From: Burkholderia sp. SRS-46
GTDB lineage: Bacteria; Pseudomonadota; Gammaproteobacteria; Burkholderiales; Burkholderiaceae
Assembly (NCBI RefSeq): GCF_004343775.1
Contig: NZ_PTXL01000005.1
Coordinates: 310,001-374,000, forward strand
DNA length: 64,000 bases
Direction: 5' to 3'
The translations under genes and the position numbers were made by a program. This document shows, piece by piece, positions 34,952 through 43,643 of this stretch (positions are counted from its first letter, which is position 1; each line of letters opens with the position of its first letter). Under the pieces are notes generated by a model that searched no databases, was not told the DNA's origin, and was given only the letters and a program-made list of their open reading frames with translations.

Positions 34952-36025
34952 CTACCGGCTCCACATCACCGCGTGCGTCGCGCCGGTCGAGGTCGTGGCT
35001 TCGCCCACCACCTGGCCGCGCTCGTTGATCCCGGCCGCCTGGCTGCGATGGCCGCCGGGCAGCGTGCCGAGATCCGTCATCACGCCGTTCTCGATCAGGA
35101 TCGCGTGCATGTCCCCGTCGGCGGTATCCGCGTAGCCGACCACCTGCCCCCGGTTGTTGATCCCGGTCGCCGAGCTGTAGCTGCCGCCCGGCAGCGTGCC
35201 GAGATCGGTCATCACGCCCTTGTCGTACAGGAACGCGTGGGTGCTGCCGCTCGCGACGGTCGCTTCGCCCACCACCTGGCCGTGATCGTTGATCGCGTTC
35301 GCGTAGCTGTACTTGCCGTCCGGGAGCGTGCCGAGATCGGTCATCACGCCCTTGTCGTACAGGAACGCATGCGGCGGCTCGTGGATGTGCGCGCCGCGCC
35401 CGGCCGTGCCGACCACCTGCCCGAGGTTGTTGATCGCCGCCGCGCTGCTGTCGAAATAGCCCGGCAGCGTGCCGAGGTCCTTGAAGGTCCCGTTGTCGTA
35501 CACGTACCCATGGCCCTCGCCGTGCGGCCCGTTGTACAGGGTGCCGACCACCTGGCCGCGGCCGTGCTGGTTCACGCCGGTGGCGTCGCTCGCGAAGAAG
35601 TCCGGCGGGAAGCCGAGATCCGTCATCAGGCCGCCGTTGTACAGGAACGCGTGCGACGGCTGGCGCGCCGCGGTGCTCGGGCCGGCGTCGCCGCTGCCGA
35701 CCACCTGCCCGCGCTCGTTGATGCCGTACGCGAGGCTGATGTCGCCGCCCGGCAGGGTGCCGAGGTCGATCATCGCGCCTTGCTGGTACAGGAACGCGTG
35801 GATCACGATGCCGTCGGGCGCGATCGATGCGCGGCCGACCACCTGACCCTGGTTGTTGATCGCGGCGGCCGAACTGTACGCGCCGCCGGGCAGCGTGCCG
35901 AGATCCTGGATCGCGAGCGACTGCGCGGCGGCGGGCTGGATCGCGTGGAAAGACAGGAATGCGAACATCATCACGGCGCGGGAGATGCTGCATCCATTGG
36001 CGAAACCCTTGCAGGCGAGAGACAT
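34952..36025 (-). CDS. HAF-repeat extracellular protein
   Basis: A 357-residue secreted protein. The signal-like N-terminus (MMFAFLSFHAIQPAAAQ) precedes about seven repeats of 45-50 residues with the consensus DLGTLPGG-YS-A-GINNRGQVVG followed by HAFLY-GVM. This is the HAF/beta-propeller-like repeat of Burkholderia and Xanthomonas extracellular proteins. Repeat units differ, so they are old. Function of the family is not established; adhesion or surface roles are guesses. Start at 36025 fits a signal peptide; upstream in-frame residues are not signal-like. Confidence 0.8.
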   Translation of the reverse strand: MSLACKGFANGCSISRAVMMFAFLSFHAIQPAAAQSLAIQDLGTLPGGAYSSAAAINNQGQVVGRASIAPDGIVIHAFLYQQGAMIDLGTLPGGDISLAYGINERGQVVGSGDAGPSTAARQPSHAFLYNGGLMTDLGFPPDFFASDATGVNQHGRGQVVGTLYNGPHGEGHGYVYDNGTFKDLGTLPGYFDSSAAAINNLGQVVGTAGRGAHIHEPPHAFLYDKGVMTDLGTLPDGKYSYANAINDHGQVVGEATVASGSTHAFLYDKGVMTDLGTLPGGSYSSATGINNRGQVVGYADTADGDMHAILIENGVMTDLGTLPGGHRSQAAGINERGQVVGEATTSTGATHAVMWSR

Positions 36026-36628
36026 GGTTGTCGACTCCTTCGGACAGACACGGAAGCGCGATGCGGGCGTCGAGGCCGGGGCGCCGGACCGAGCGGCGAC
36101 GGCCGGCGCAGGCCGGCGCGCGGGCGCGCCGGTAAAACCGAACGGATTACGCATGAATCGGGCCATGCCCGCCGGTGCGGGGATCGCGCGCGTGCGGCGT
36201 GGTGCGTGTGTCGAAAGCGTTTCATCGCGGCAACGCGGCCGCCTGCGTTCCGGTGCGTTCGCAAGCTCGTTGTCAGCCTGAACCGTCCCTAGAGCTACCC
36301 CTCTGCCGCCACATCGCACTGCGGCATAAAACTGTCATCCGGGCCGTTCCTTGCCGGCCGCGCGTGGCCGGACGCGGCTCGTTCACGCAGGCCGCCGTGC
36401 TGCGCCGATTCGCCCGTCACGCAAGGCTGGAGCGGCTGGCGGCGATACCACCCGCCATCCGCCGGCCGGCATCGGCAACCGCGCCCCCCACGCGCAACAT
36501 TCAAGTGACGAATGTGTGCATCGCAACAATCCATTTCATCCGGCGCAATCGAAACGGTAAGGTGAACGCACGTTCGAATTTCAGCGAACCACGCGAATCA
36601 CGATGCACATCCCTGACCCGACGACGCC
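36026..36628. other. divergent intergenic region, no gene seen
   Basis: About 600 bases between the leftward HAF gene and the rightward MFS gene. Composition becomes less GC-rich near 36300-36600, which suggests promoter sequence, but I cannot place a confident promoter or operator. No regulator gene flanks the rightward operon at this end. Confidence 0.4.
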
Positions 36629-38089
36629 ATGAAAACCACCCCCGATCGACGCGAGCAAGCAGCCCGTCCGTCCGGCCCGCGCCTGCCCGGCAAGCTGGTG
36701 GGCCCGATCGTGCTCGGCACGCTGCTGAACGCGCTGAACTCGTCGATGATCGCGGTCGCGCTCGTCAGCATTCAGCAGGCGTTCGCGCCGAGCGGCGGCG
36801 CGCACGCGCGCATCGACACGATGTGGCTCGTGTCGGGCCTGTATCTCGCGACGGCCGTCGGGCAGCCGACGATGGGGCGGCTCGCCGACCGCTTCGGCGC
36901 GAAGCGGATCTTCTGCATCGGCCTCGCGATCGTGCTGGCCGCGTCGGCGCTCGCGCCGTTCGCGCCGACGCTCGGCTGGCTGATCGCGTCGCGCGTCGCG
37001 CTCGGCGTCGGCACCTCGGCCGCGTATCCGGCCGGCATGGCGATGATTCGCGCGTGGTCGCAGCGGCACGCGAACGGCGCGACGCCGACGGGCGGCCTCG
37101 GCGCGATCTCGGTCGCCGCGCAGGTGGCCGTCGCGTTCGGGCCGCCGCTCGGCGGCGCGCTCGTGCAGTTCGCGGGCTGGCGCGCGATTTTCTGGATCAA
37201 CGTGCCGATCGTGCTGGCCGCGTTCCTGTTCGCCTGGCTGTGGATGCCGGCCGACCCCGCGTGGCGCGGCGCACCCGAGCGCCGCACGCTGCGCGCCACG
37301 CTGCGGGAGCTGGATCTGCCCGGCGTCGCGCTGTTCGTGCTGACGCTCGCGAGCCTGCTGCTGTTCCTGCAGTCGGTGTCGCACGCGCCCGACTGGCGGC
37401 TGCTCGTCGCGATGCTCGCCCTGTGCCCGCTGCTGATCCATCGCGAGCGGCAGGCCGCGACGCCGCTGATCGACATCCGCATGCTGGCCGACAACCGCGC
37501 GCTGCTCGGCACGTACCTGCGCTGCATCGGCACCTACGCGGTGTTCTACGCGATCTTCTATGCGCTGCCGATGTGGCTGCAGGAGGCGAAGCGCCTGTCG
37601 GCCGCCGACGCGGGCCTCGTGATGCTGCCGGTCGCCGGCATCGGCACGGTGGCGACGATGCTCGCGACCCGCATCGCCGACCGCCGCGGCTCGCGGCCGG
37701 TGCTGATCATCGGCTCCGCGATGCTGTGCGTCGGCAGCGTCGTGATGAGCCTGATGTCCAGCAGCCTGCCGGTCTGGTCGATCGTGCTGCTGTCGATCGT
37801 GTTCGGCGTGCCGAACGGCTTCAACAACCTCGGCAACCAGGCGACGCTCTACCAGAGCGCGCCACACGACCGGATCGGCACCGCGTCGGGGCTGTACCGC
37901 ACCGCGCAGTACGTCGGCGGCAGCCTGTCGTTCGCGCTCGTCGGCCTCGCGCTCGGCCATCCGGCGAGCGATCGCGGGCTGCGCGCGCTGGCCATCGTCC
38001 TGGCCGTCATCAGCGTGCTGCTGCTGCTCAACGCGGCGTCGAGCCGACACCTCGATGGCGCCGCTTCTTCCGTTCCACAACAAAAGTGA
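36629..38089 (+). CDS. MFS transporter, DHA2 (14-helix) type
   Basis: A 486-residue permease of the EmrB/QacA (DHA2) group. About 14 hydrophobic segments are visible, with the motif A-like loop GRLADRFGAKRIFCIG between helices 2 and 3. Helices follow the N-terminal IVLGTLLNALNSSMIAVALVSIQ. Such proteins export drugs or acids by proton antiport. The isochorismatase gene begins 10 bases after its stop, so they are co-transcribed, and all following genes to 44659 run in the same direction with small gaps. Confidence 0.9.
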   Translation: MKTTPDRREQAARPSGPRLPGKLVGPIVLGTLLNALNSSMIAVALVSIQQAFAPSGGAHARIDTMWLVSGLYLATAVGQPTMGRLADRFGAKRIFCIGLAIVLAASALAPFAPTLGWLIASRVALGVGTSAAYPAGMAMIRAWSQRHANGATPTGGLGAISVAAQVAVAFGPPLGGALVQFAGWRAIFWINVPIVLAAFLFAWLWMPADPAWRGAPERRTLRATLRELDLPGVALFVLTLASLLLFLQSVSHAPDWRLLVAMLALCPLLIHRERQAATPLIDIRMLADNRALLGTYLRCIGTYAVFYAIFYALPMWLQEAKRLSAADAGLVMLPVAGIGTVATMLATRIADRRGSRPVLIIGSAMLCVGSVVMSLMSSSLPVWSIVLLSIVFGVPNGFNNLGNQATLYQSAPHDRIGTASGLYRTAQYVGGSLSFALVGLALGHPASDRGLRALAIVLAVISVLLLLNAASSRHLDGAASSVPQQK

Positions 38090-38099
38090 GGCTTTCAAC

Positions 38100-38687
38100 A
38101 TGTCCATTCCGACGCTCAACCGCACCGTCGCCCTGGTGGCGATCGACCTGCAGAACGGCATCGTGTCGCTGCCGGTCGTGCCCTACACCGGCGCGCAGGT
38201 GGTGGCCACGACGGTCGAGCTCGCGACCGCGTTCCGCGCGTTGCAACTGCCGGTGATCTACGTGCACACGAGCTACCAGCCGGACGGCGGCGTGGCGCTG
38301 AAGGTGAAGACCGACGCGCCGTCGGCGCCGCCGAATCTCGACCCGAACTGGAGCGCGTTCGCGCCGGCGCTCGGCGTGCAGCCGTCCGACATCGTCGTGA
38401 CGAAGCACCAGTGGGGCGCGTTCACCGGCACCGACCTGGACGTGCAGCTGCGCCGCCGCGGCATCACCGACATCGTGCTGACCGGCATCGCGACCAACAT
38501 CGGCGTCGAATCGACGGCGCGCCAGGCTTACGAGAACAACTACAACGTCGTCGTCGTCAGCGACGCGGTGAGCACGTCGTCGACCGACGCGCAGCACTTC
38601 GCGCTGACGCAGATCTTCCCGAAGCTCGGGCAGGTCGCCGCAGCGGCCGACGTGGAGGCGGCACTGGAGCAGGCCCTGGCGCGCTGA
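38100..38687 (+). CDS. isochorismatase-family cysteine hydrolase
   Basis: A 195-residue cysteine-hydrolase-fold protein. The catalytic Asp is in VALVAIDLQNGI and Lys in IVVTKHQWGAF. The expected nucleophile position reads DIVLTGIATNIGVEST: the usual Cys (GVxTxxCV) is replaced, with Asn-Ile there. The enzyme may thus use a different nucleophile or be a lyase-type isochorismatase (phenazine PhzD-like members also lack it). The Met at 38100 fits the fold start. Confidence 0.85.
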   Translation: MSIPTLNRTVALVAIDLQNGIVSLPVVPYTGAQVVATTVELATAFRALQLPVIYVHTSYQPDGGVALKVKTDAPSAPPNLDPNWSAFAPALGVQPSDIVVTKHQWGAFTGTDLDVQLRRRGITDIVLTGIATNIGVESTARQAYENNYNVVVVSDAVSTSSTDAQHFALTQIFPKLGQVAAAADVEAALEQALAR

Positions 38688-38742
38688 GCGGCGCGATCCG
38701 TTCGGCATGCCCCCCATACCTGTCGTTAACCGAGGAATGACA

Positions 38743-39906
38743 ATGATCAAGACCGATGCATGGGTGCTTTACGCAGGACCGGAACCGGGCAAGCAGCAGG
38801 CGCCCGTCGCGGGCGAGCTGCGCCGCGAAACCTTCGAATTTGCCGACCTGGCCGCCGACGAGGTGCTGGTCGAGCCGCTGTACGGGTCGTGGGAGGCGAA
38901 CCTCGACCATGCGCTGTCGCGCAATCCGGTCGACATCTGCCGCCAGCGGCGCGAGGACAAGATCGTGCTCGGCAACGGCGCGCTGGTGCGGATCGTCGAG
39001 CGCGGCAGCGGCGTGAGCGCGCTGCAGGAAGGCGAGATCTGCATGGTGATGCCGTTCGGCAAGCGCGACGAATACGGGTTCGCGGAGCTCGTCTACGCGT
39101 ACGATGCGCCGGGCACGATCGGCGTGATGGCGCAGCGGACGAAGATGCGCGCCGACAACCTCGTGCCGGTGCCGTCCGACAGCCGCCATTCGCTGCTGCA
39201 ATGGGCGACCTACGGCCGCTACTTCACCGCGTGGGACAACTGGAAGGTGGCGTCGGCGTGCTGGCGCTCGCAGTTGCCGGACGTCGACCCGGCCGACTAC
39301 CTGGTGTTCGGCTGGGGCGGCGGCACCACGCTCGCCGAGCTGCAGCTCGCGAAGCGCGAGGGCTTTCGCGTCGCGATGACGGCGAGCAACGACCGCCGCC
39401 TCGAGGAGCTCGCGAAGCTCGGCATCACGCCGGTCGACCGCCGCAAGTTCCCGCATCTCGCGTACGACGACGCGCGCTACAAGAGCGATCCGGAGTACCA
39501 GGCGAACTATCGCGAGTCGGAGCGCGTGTTCGCGGAGACGATCGCCGAGCTGAGCGGCGGGCGCGGCGTCGCGATCTTCCTCGACAACCTCGGCGGCGCG
39601 CTGTACCGCGCGACGATGCGTGTGGTCGGCCGCACCGGCATCGTGACGACGGTGGGCTGGAAGACCGGCATGCGCCTGTGGAACCTGCGCGCGACGGAAT
39701 GCATCAACCGCCGCCTGCACATCCATACGCACGCGTGGCGCTACGACGACAGCATCACGATCCGCGACTTCCAGGAGTCGACCGGCTGGATCGGCCAGGA
39801 GCCGACCGAGATCTTCGATTTCGACGAGGTGCCGAAGCTGGCGTCCGACTACCTGAACGGGAAGATCCAGACGTATTTCCCGATCTACCGGATCAACGCC
39901 GTCTGA
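38743..39906 (+). CDS. zinc-less MDR-family reductase (enoyl/crotonyl-CoA-reductase-like)
   Basis: A 387-residue medium-chain dehydrogenase/reductase. The Rossmann motif is LVFGWGGGTTLAELQLA, and the zinc-binding cysteines of alcohol dehydrogenases are absent. It has the long MDR N-domain and a mobile-loop region (RRKFPHLAYDDARYKSDPEYQ) reminiscent of crotonyl-CoA reductase/carboxylase relatives. It is likely an NADPH-dependent reductase of an unsaturated acyl compound, fitting the CoA-transferase and CoA-lyase genes that follow. Start at 38743 after an AGGA ribosome site; 38737 is an alternative. Confidence 0.75.
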   Translation: MIKTDAWVLYAGPEPGKQQAPVAGELRRETFEFADLAADEVLVEPLYGSWEANLDHALSRNPVDICRQRREDKIVLGNGALVRIVERGSGVSALQEGEICMVMPFGKRDEYGFAELVYAYDAPGTIGVMAQRTKMRADNLVPVPSDSRHSLLQWATYGRYFTAWDNWKVASACWRSQLPDVDPADYLVFGWGGGTTLAELQLAKREGFRVAMTASNDRRLEELAKLGITPVDRRKFPHLAYDDARYKSDPEYQANYRESERVFAETIAELSGGRGVAIFLDNLGGALYRATMRVVGRTGIVTTVGWKTGMRLWNLRATECINRRLHIHTHAWRYDDSITIRDFQESTGWIGQEPTEIFDFDEVPKLASDYLNGKIQTYFPIYRINAV

Positions 39907-40008
39907 CCGGCAGGATGCGCGCCGCGTTCGCTTCGCCGCACGATGATTAGTCATGCAGACGATGATGGCGCGCGGCGCGCCGTTCAATTCCTTTGACTGG
40001 AGAACGCC

Positions 40009-41247
40009 ATGGCCTCTGTGGAAGTCGAGGATGTCGACGCCGGCACGGCGTCGCAGGGCTCGAACCCCGCGCCGCTCGACGGCATTCGCGTGATCGACGC
40101 CGCGACGCTGTTCGCGGGCCCGCTCGCCGCGACGATGCTGGCCGACTACGGCGCCGACGTGATCAAGGTCGAGCACCCGGACGGCGACCCGGCGCGCAAG
40201 TACGGCGCGCGCCGCGACGACGTGCCGTTGTGGTGGAAGGTGCTCGCGCGCAACAAGCGGGCGGTCACGCTGAACCTCGGCACGCCCGACGGCCAGCGGC
40301 TGTTCCGCGAGCTGGCCGCGCAGGCGGACGTGGTCGTCGAGAACTTCCGGCCCGGCACGCTGGAACGCTGGGGGCTCGGCTACGACGTGCTGGCCGCGAT
40401 CAACCCGCGGCTCGTGCTGGTGCGGGTGACGGGCTTCGGCCAGTTCGGCCCGTATGCGAGCCGCCCGGGCTTCGGCACGCTCGCCGAGGCGATGAGCGGG
40501 CTCGCGTCGGTCACGGGCGAGGCCGACGGGCCGCCGCTGCTGCCGTCGTTCCCGCTCGCGGATACCGTCGCGGGGCTCAATGCCGCGTTCGCGATCATGA
40601 CGGCGCTGAAGGCGCGCGAGCGCACCGGGCGCGGCCAGGTGGTCGATCTCGCGATCATCGAGACGATGCTCGCGGCGATGGGCGCGCAGATCGCGAGCTA
40701 CGACCAGACGGGCAAGGTGCCCGCGCGCACCGGCAACCGCTCGCCGAACAATTCGCCGCGCGGCGTCTACCGCACGGCGGACGGCAAGTGGGTCGCGCTG
40801 TCGACGTCCGCGCACAGCATCGCGGAGCGCGTGATGCACCTGATCGGCCGCGCGGACCTGATCGACGCGCCGTGGTTCAGGAACGGCGTCGAGCGCGCGA
40901 AGCACGCGGACGAGCTGGACGCGGCGGTCGGTGGCTGGATCGGCCAGCGCACGCGCGACGTGGTGATCGCCGAGTTCGAGCGCGCGCAGGCGGCCGTTGC
41001 GCCGATCTACGACGTGACCGACGTGCTGGGCGACCCGCAGTACGCGGCGCTCGGCTCGGTGGTGTCGGTGCCCGACGCGGAGCTGGGCGCGTTCCGCACC
41101 CACAACGTGCCATTCCGGCTGTCCGACACGCCCGGCGCGATCCGCTGGGGCGGCCCGCCGCGCGGCACGCACAACGACGAAGTCTTCGGCGCATTGGGCC
41201 TGGAGCGGCGCGAGATCGCCGAATTGACCGAGCGAGGCGTGATATGA
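40009..41247 (+). CDS. CaiB/BaiF-family (class III) CoA-transferase
   Basis: A 412-residue class III CoA-transferase. The N-terminal LDGIRVIDAATLFAGPLAATMLADYGADVIKVE is the Rossmann-like start. The catalytic Asp (acyl-anhydride nucleophile) lies in the region after GFGTLAEAMSGLASVTG. The C-terminal half contains NRSPNNSPRGVYRTADGKW. It moves CoA from a donor (often succinyl- or acetyl-CoA) to a carboxylic acid. Its TGA overlaps the next gene's ATG by 4 bases (41244-41247), so it is translationally coupled to the CoA lyase. Confidence 0.9.
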   Translation: MASVEVEDVDAGTASQGSNPAPLDGIRVIDAATLFAGPLAATMLADYGADVIKVEHPDGDPARKYGARRDDVPLWWKVLARNKRAVTLNLGTPDGQRLFRELAAQADVVVENFRPGTLERWGLGYDVLAAINPRLVLVRVTGFGQFGPYASRPGFGTLAEAMSGLASVTGEADGPPLLPSFPLADTVAGLNAAFAIMTALKARERTGRGQVVDLAIIETMLAAMGAQIASYDQTGKVPARTGNRSPNNSPRGVYRTADGKWVALSTSAHSIAERVMHLIGRADLIDAPWFRNGVERAKHADELDAAVGGWIGQRTRDVVIAEFERAQAAVAPIYDVTDVLGDPQYAALGSVVSVPDAELGAFRTHNVPFRLSDTPGAIRWGGPPRGTHNDEVFGALGLERREIAELTERGVI

Positions 41248-43643
41248 AAAGCAGCGCAACCTATCGCAGTTACCTGTACGTGCCCGCGCACAAGGCGCAG
41301 GTCGTGGAGAAGGCCTATGCAAGCGAGGCCGACGCGGTCGTGCTCGACCTGGAGGATGCCGTGCCGGCCAGCCACAAGCTGGAAGCGCGCAAGGCGGCCG
41401 CGGCGATCCTCGCGGACGGCCCGCCGAAGCCGACGTACGTGCGCGTGAACCCGATCGCGAGCCCGTGGTGCCGCGACGACGTCGAGGCGATCGCGCGGCC
41501 CGCGCTGCAGGCGCTGCGCCTGCCGAAATGCGACCTGCCCGCGCACATCCAGGAAGTGGCGGGCTGGCTCGACGCGCTCGGCAGCGACGCGGGCATCCAG
41601 ATCCTGATCGAATCTGCGTACGGCGTCGAGACGGCCTACCAGCTCGCCACCGCGTCGCCGCGGCTGGAGCGCATCGGGCTCGGCGAGAGCGACCTGCGCG
41701 CCGACCTGCAGATCGGCGTCGACAATTTCACGCTCGAGGTGTGCCGCGCGCGCTGCGTCGTGGTGTCCCGCGCGGCCGGGCTGAGCGGGCCGATCCAGAC
41801 CGTCTATCACACGCTGCCCGATCTCGACGGCCTGAAGGAATCGACGCTGCGCGCCAAATCGATGGGCTTTCTCGGCCGCTTCGCGATCCATCCGTCGCAG
41901 CTCGCGGTGATCAACGCGGTGTTCACGCCATCCGAAGAGGAGATCCGCGCGGCCGAGCGCGTGCTGGAGGCGGTGGACGCGGCGGCGGGCCAGGCATCGG
42001 CGTCGTCGGTGTTCGTGCTGCCGGACGGCCGCGTGGTCGCGCCGCCGCTGATCGCGAACGCGCGCGTGACGCTCGCGCTCGCCAACAATCTTCGACTCCA
42101 GTGGAGCACTGGCATGAGCACGCCCGATACGATTACCGCCCTTCGCCGCGCGCGCGCGGCCGGCGGCGGCCGCCCGCCCGGGCGCCGGCGACGCCGCGCT
42201 GCCGCCCGACGGCATCGTCGCCGCGCTCGGCCGCTTCGCGGCGGCGGCGCGCGCCGACGGGCTGAGCGCACGCTGCGCGCCGAGGCCGCCGCGCGCGTGC
42301 TCGACGTGGTCGGCAACAGCCTGATCGCGCACGACGAACCGGTCGCGCAATCCGTGCTGCAGGTCGCGCGGCGCTGGGCCGGCAGCGGCCGCGCGGGCGT
42401 GATCGGCGCGCCCGACCGGCTGCCGGCCGCGAGCGCCGCGCTCGTCAACGGCACGCTCGCGCATGCGATGGATTTCGACGATTCGCACATGCTGTCGGTG
42501 CTGCACCCGAGCGCGTCGGTGATCCCGGCCGCGCTCGCCGCCGCGCAGGCGAGCGGTGCATCGGGCGCGGCGCTGCTCGACGCGATCACGGTCGGCACCG
42601 AGATCTGCATCCGGCTCGGCGTGGCCGCGTACAACGAGCGGCTCGGCAACTCGGTGTTCTTCGAGCGCGGCCAGCATGCGACGTCGATCTGCGGCACGCT
42701 CGGCGCGGCGGCCGCGGCGGCGATGCTGTTCGGGCTCGACGCCGCGCAGATCGCGTCCGCGCTCGGGATTGCCGCGAGCATGGGCGCGGGGCTGCTCGAG
42801 GCGAACCGCACCGGCGGCTCGGTGAAGCGGATCCATTGCGGCTGGGCCGCGCATGCGGGCGTGAGCGCGGCGGAGCTGGCGGGCGCGGGCGTGACCGCGC
42901 CGCCGACCGCGCTCGAAGGCCGCTTCGGCTTCTTCCATGCGTGGTGCGGCGACCAGGCCGACGCCGGCGCGGTGCTGCGCGACCTCGGCGAGGAATGGGA
43001 GACGAGCCGGATCATCTTCAAGCCGTATCCGTGCAACCACTTCACGCATCCGGGCATCGACGCGGCGCTGCAGCTGAAGGCGGACGGCGTGACGGCCGAC
43101 GACGTGGTGTGGGCCGAGCTGCGGGTCGCGACGTCGACGCTGCGCACGATCGGCGAGCCGGCCGAGCTGAAGGCGAACCCGCCGAACGGCTATGCGGCGG
43201 CGTTTTCGGGGCCGTACACGGTCGCGGCCGCGCTGCTCGGCGGCGGCGGGCTCGGCGTGTGGTTCGACGATTTCGACGACGCGCGCGCGCAGGAGCCCGC
43301 GCGGCGCGCGCTCGCCGCGAAGGTGCGCTGCGTGGCCGATCCGTGGTGCGACGCGCGCTTCCCGACCTTCCTGCCGGCCGTGCTGCGCGTGCGGCTGCGC
43401 GACGGCGAGGAGCGGGAGGTGCGGATCGAGTCGAGCAAGGGCACCCATTCGCGGCCGCTGACCGAGGAGGAGCTCACCGCGAAGTTCGTGCTGGCGGCGA
43501 GCTCGGCGATCGGCATGACGCGCGCGCTGGCGCTGCGCGACGCGGTGCGCGAGCTCGTCGACGACGCGCCGCTCGACGCGCTCGCGGCGCTGACGTCCGG
43601 CACGCGGCGCCACGCCGAACAGCCGGGAGGGCACGCATCTTGA
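41244..43643 (+). CDS. HpcH/CitE-type CoA lyase joined in frame to an MmgE/PrpD protein
   Basis: One open frame of 799 codons spans two families. Residues 1-285 are a CoA-ester lyase of the HpcH/HpaI-CitE type (AVVLDLEDAVPASH, metal/substrate-binding IQILIESAYGVE, IGLGESDLRADLQIG, FAIHPSQLAVINAVF), similar to malyl-/citramalyl-CoA lyases. From about residue 290 it is MmgE/PrpD. No stop separates them. CGA at 42093-42095 would be TGA with one base change, and an internal ATG at 42114 has GTGGAG before it. Either a stop was lost, giving a fusion or two products, or the sequence has an error here. See the disturbed segment at 42187-42272. Confidence 0.75.
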   Translation: MKSSATYRSYLYVPAHKAQVVEKAYASEADAVVLDLEDAVPASHKLEARKAAAAILADGPPKPTYVRVNPIASPWCRDDVEAIARPALQALRLPKCDLPAHIQEVAGWLDALGSDAGIQILIESAYGVETAYQLATASPRLERIGLGESDLRADLQIGVDNFTLEVCRARCVVVSRAAGLSGPIQTVYHTLPDLDGLKESTLRAKSMGFLGRFAIHPSQLAVINAVFTPSEEEIRAAERVLEAVDAAAGQASASSVFVLPDGRVVAPPLIANARVTLALANNLRLQWSTGMSTPDTITALRRARAAGGGRPPGRRRRRAAARRHRRRARPLRGGGARRRAERTLRAEAAARVLDVVGNSLIAHDEPVAQSVLQVARRWAGSGRAGVIGAPDRLPAASAALVNGTLAHAMDFDDSHMLSVLHPSASVIPAALAAAQASGASGAALLDAITVGTEICIRLGVAAYNERLGNSVFFERGQHATSICGTLGAAAAAAMLFGLDAAQIASALGIAASMGAGLLEANRTGGSVKRIHCGWAAHAGVSAAELAGAGVTAPPTALEGRFGFFHAWCGDQADAGAVLRDLGEEWETSRIIFKPYPCNHFTHPGIDAALQLKADGVTADDVVWAELRVATSTLRTIGEPAELKANPPNGYAAAFSGPYTVAAALLGGGGLGVWFDDFDDARAQEPARRALAAKVRCVADPWCDARFPTFLPAVLRVRLRDGEEREVRIESSKGTHSRPLTEEELTAKFVLAASSAIGMTRALALRDAVRELVDDAPLDALAALTSGTRRHAEQPGGHAS
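42114..43643 (+). CDS. MmgE/PrpD-family dehydratase (internal start)
   Basis: Alternative reading of the second half as a free protein of 509 residues, starting at ATG 42114 (MSTPDTITALRRARAA) behind GTGGAG. Family blocks are ARVLDVVGNSLIAHD, LVNGTLAHAMDFDDSH, ASVIPAALAAAQ, HATSICGTLGAAAAAAMLFGL, VKRIHCGWAAHAGV, and FKPYPCNHFTHPG. MmgE/PrpD proteins include 2-methylcitrate dehydratase and aconitate-decarboxylase relatives, so this probably adds or removes water or CO2 on a branched carboxylate. The stop overlaps the next gene's TTG start by 4 bases. Confidence 0.75.
   Translation: MSTPDTITALRRARAAGGGRPPGRRRRRAAARRHRRRARPLRGGGARRRAERTLRAEAAARVLDVVGNSLIAHDEPVAQSVLQVARRWAGSGRAGVIGAPDRLPAASAALVNGTLAHAMDFDDSHMLSVLHPSASVIPAALAAAQASGASGAALLDAITVGTEICIRLGVAAYNERLGNSVFFERGQHATSICGTLGAAAAAAMLFGLDAAQIASALGIAASMGAGLLEANRTGGSVKRIHCGWAAHAGVSAAELAGAGVTAPPTALEGRFGFFHAWCGDQADAGAVLRDLGEEWETSRIIFKPYPCNHFTHPGIDAALQLKADGVTADDVVWAELRVATSTLRTIGEPAELKANPPNGYAAAFSGPYTVAAALLGGGGLGVWFDDFDDARAQEPARRALAAKVRCVADPWCDARFPTFLPAVLRVRLRDGEEREVRIESSKGTHSRPLTEEELTAKFVLAASSAIGMTRALALRDAVRELVDDAPLDALAALTSGTRRHAEQPGGHAS
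42187..42272 (+). other. out-of-frame segment near the PrpD start (paired compensating indels)
   Basis: In the open frame this stretch reads as Arg-rich nonsense (RRRRAAARRHRRRARP). One base further on, the same DNA reads GDAALPPDGIVAALGRFAAA, which looks like a normal PrpD N-terminus. The open frame becomes family-like again at LRAEAAARVLDVVG. A one-base gain near 42190 and a one-base loss near 42270 would explain it. Either compensated frameshifts or sequencing errors in a GC-rich stretch. Confidence 0.6.

Noticed and set aside
38557..41322. Long leftward open frame across the MDR and CoA-transferase genes
   Set aside because: It only reflects the absence of stops opposite high-GC coding DNA. 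No family resemblance and no ribosome site.
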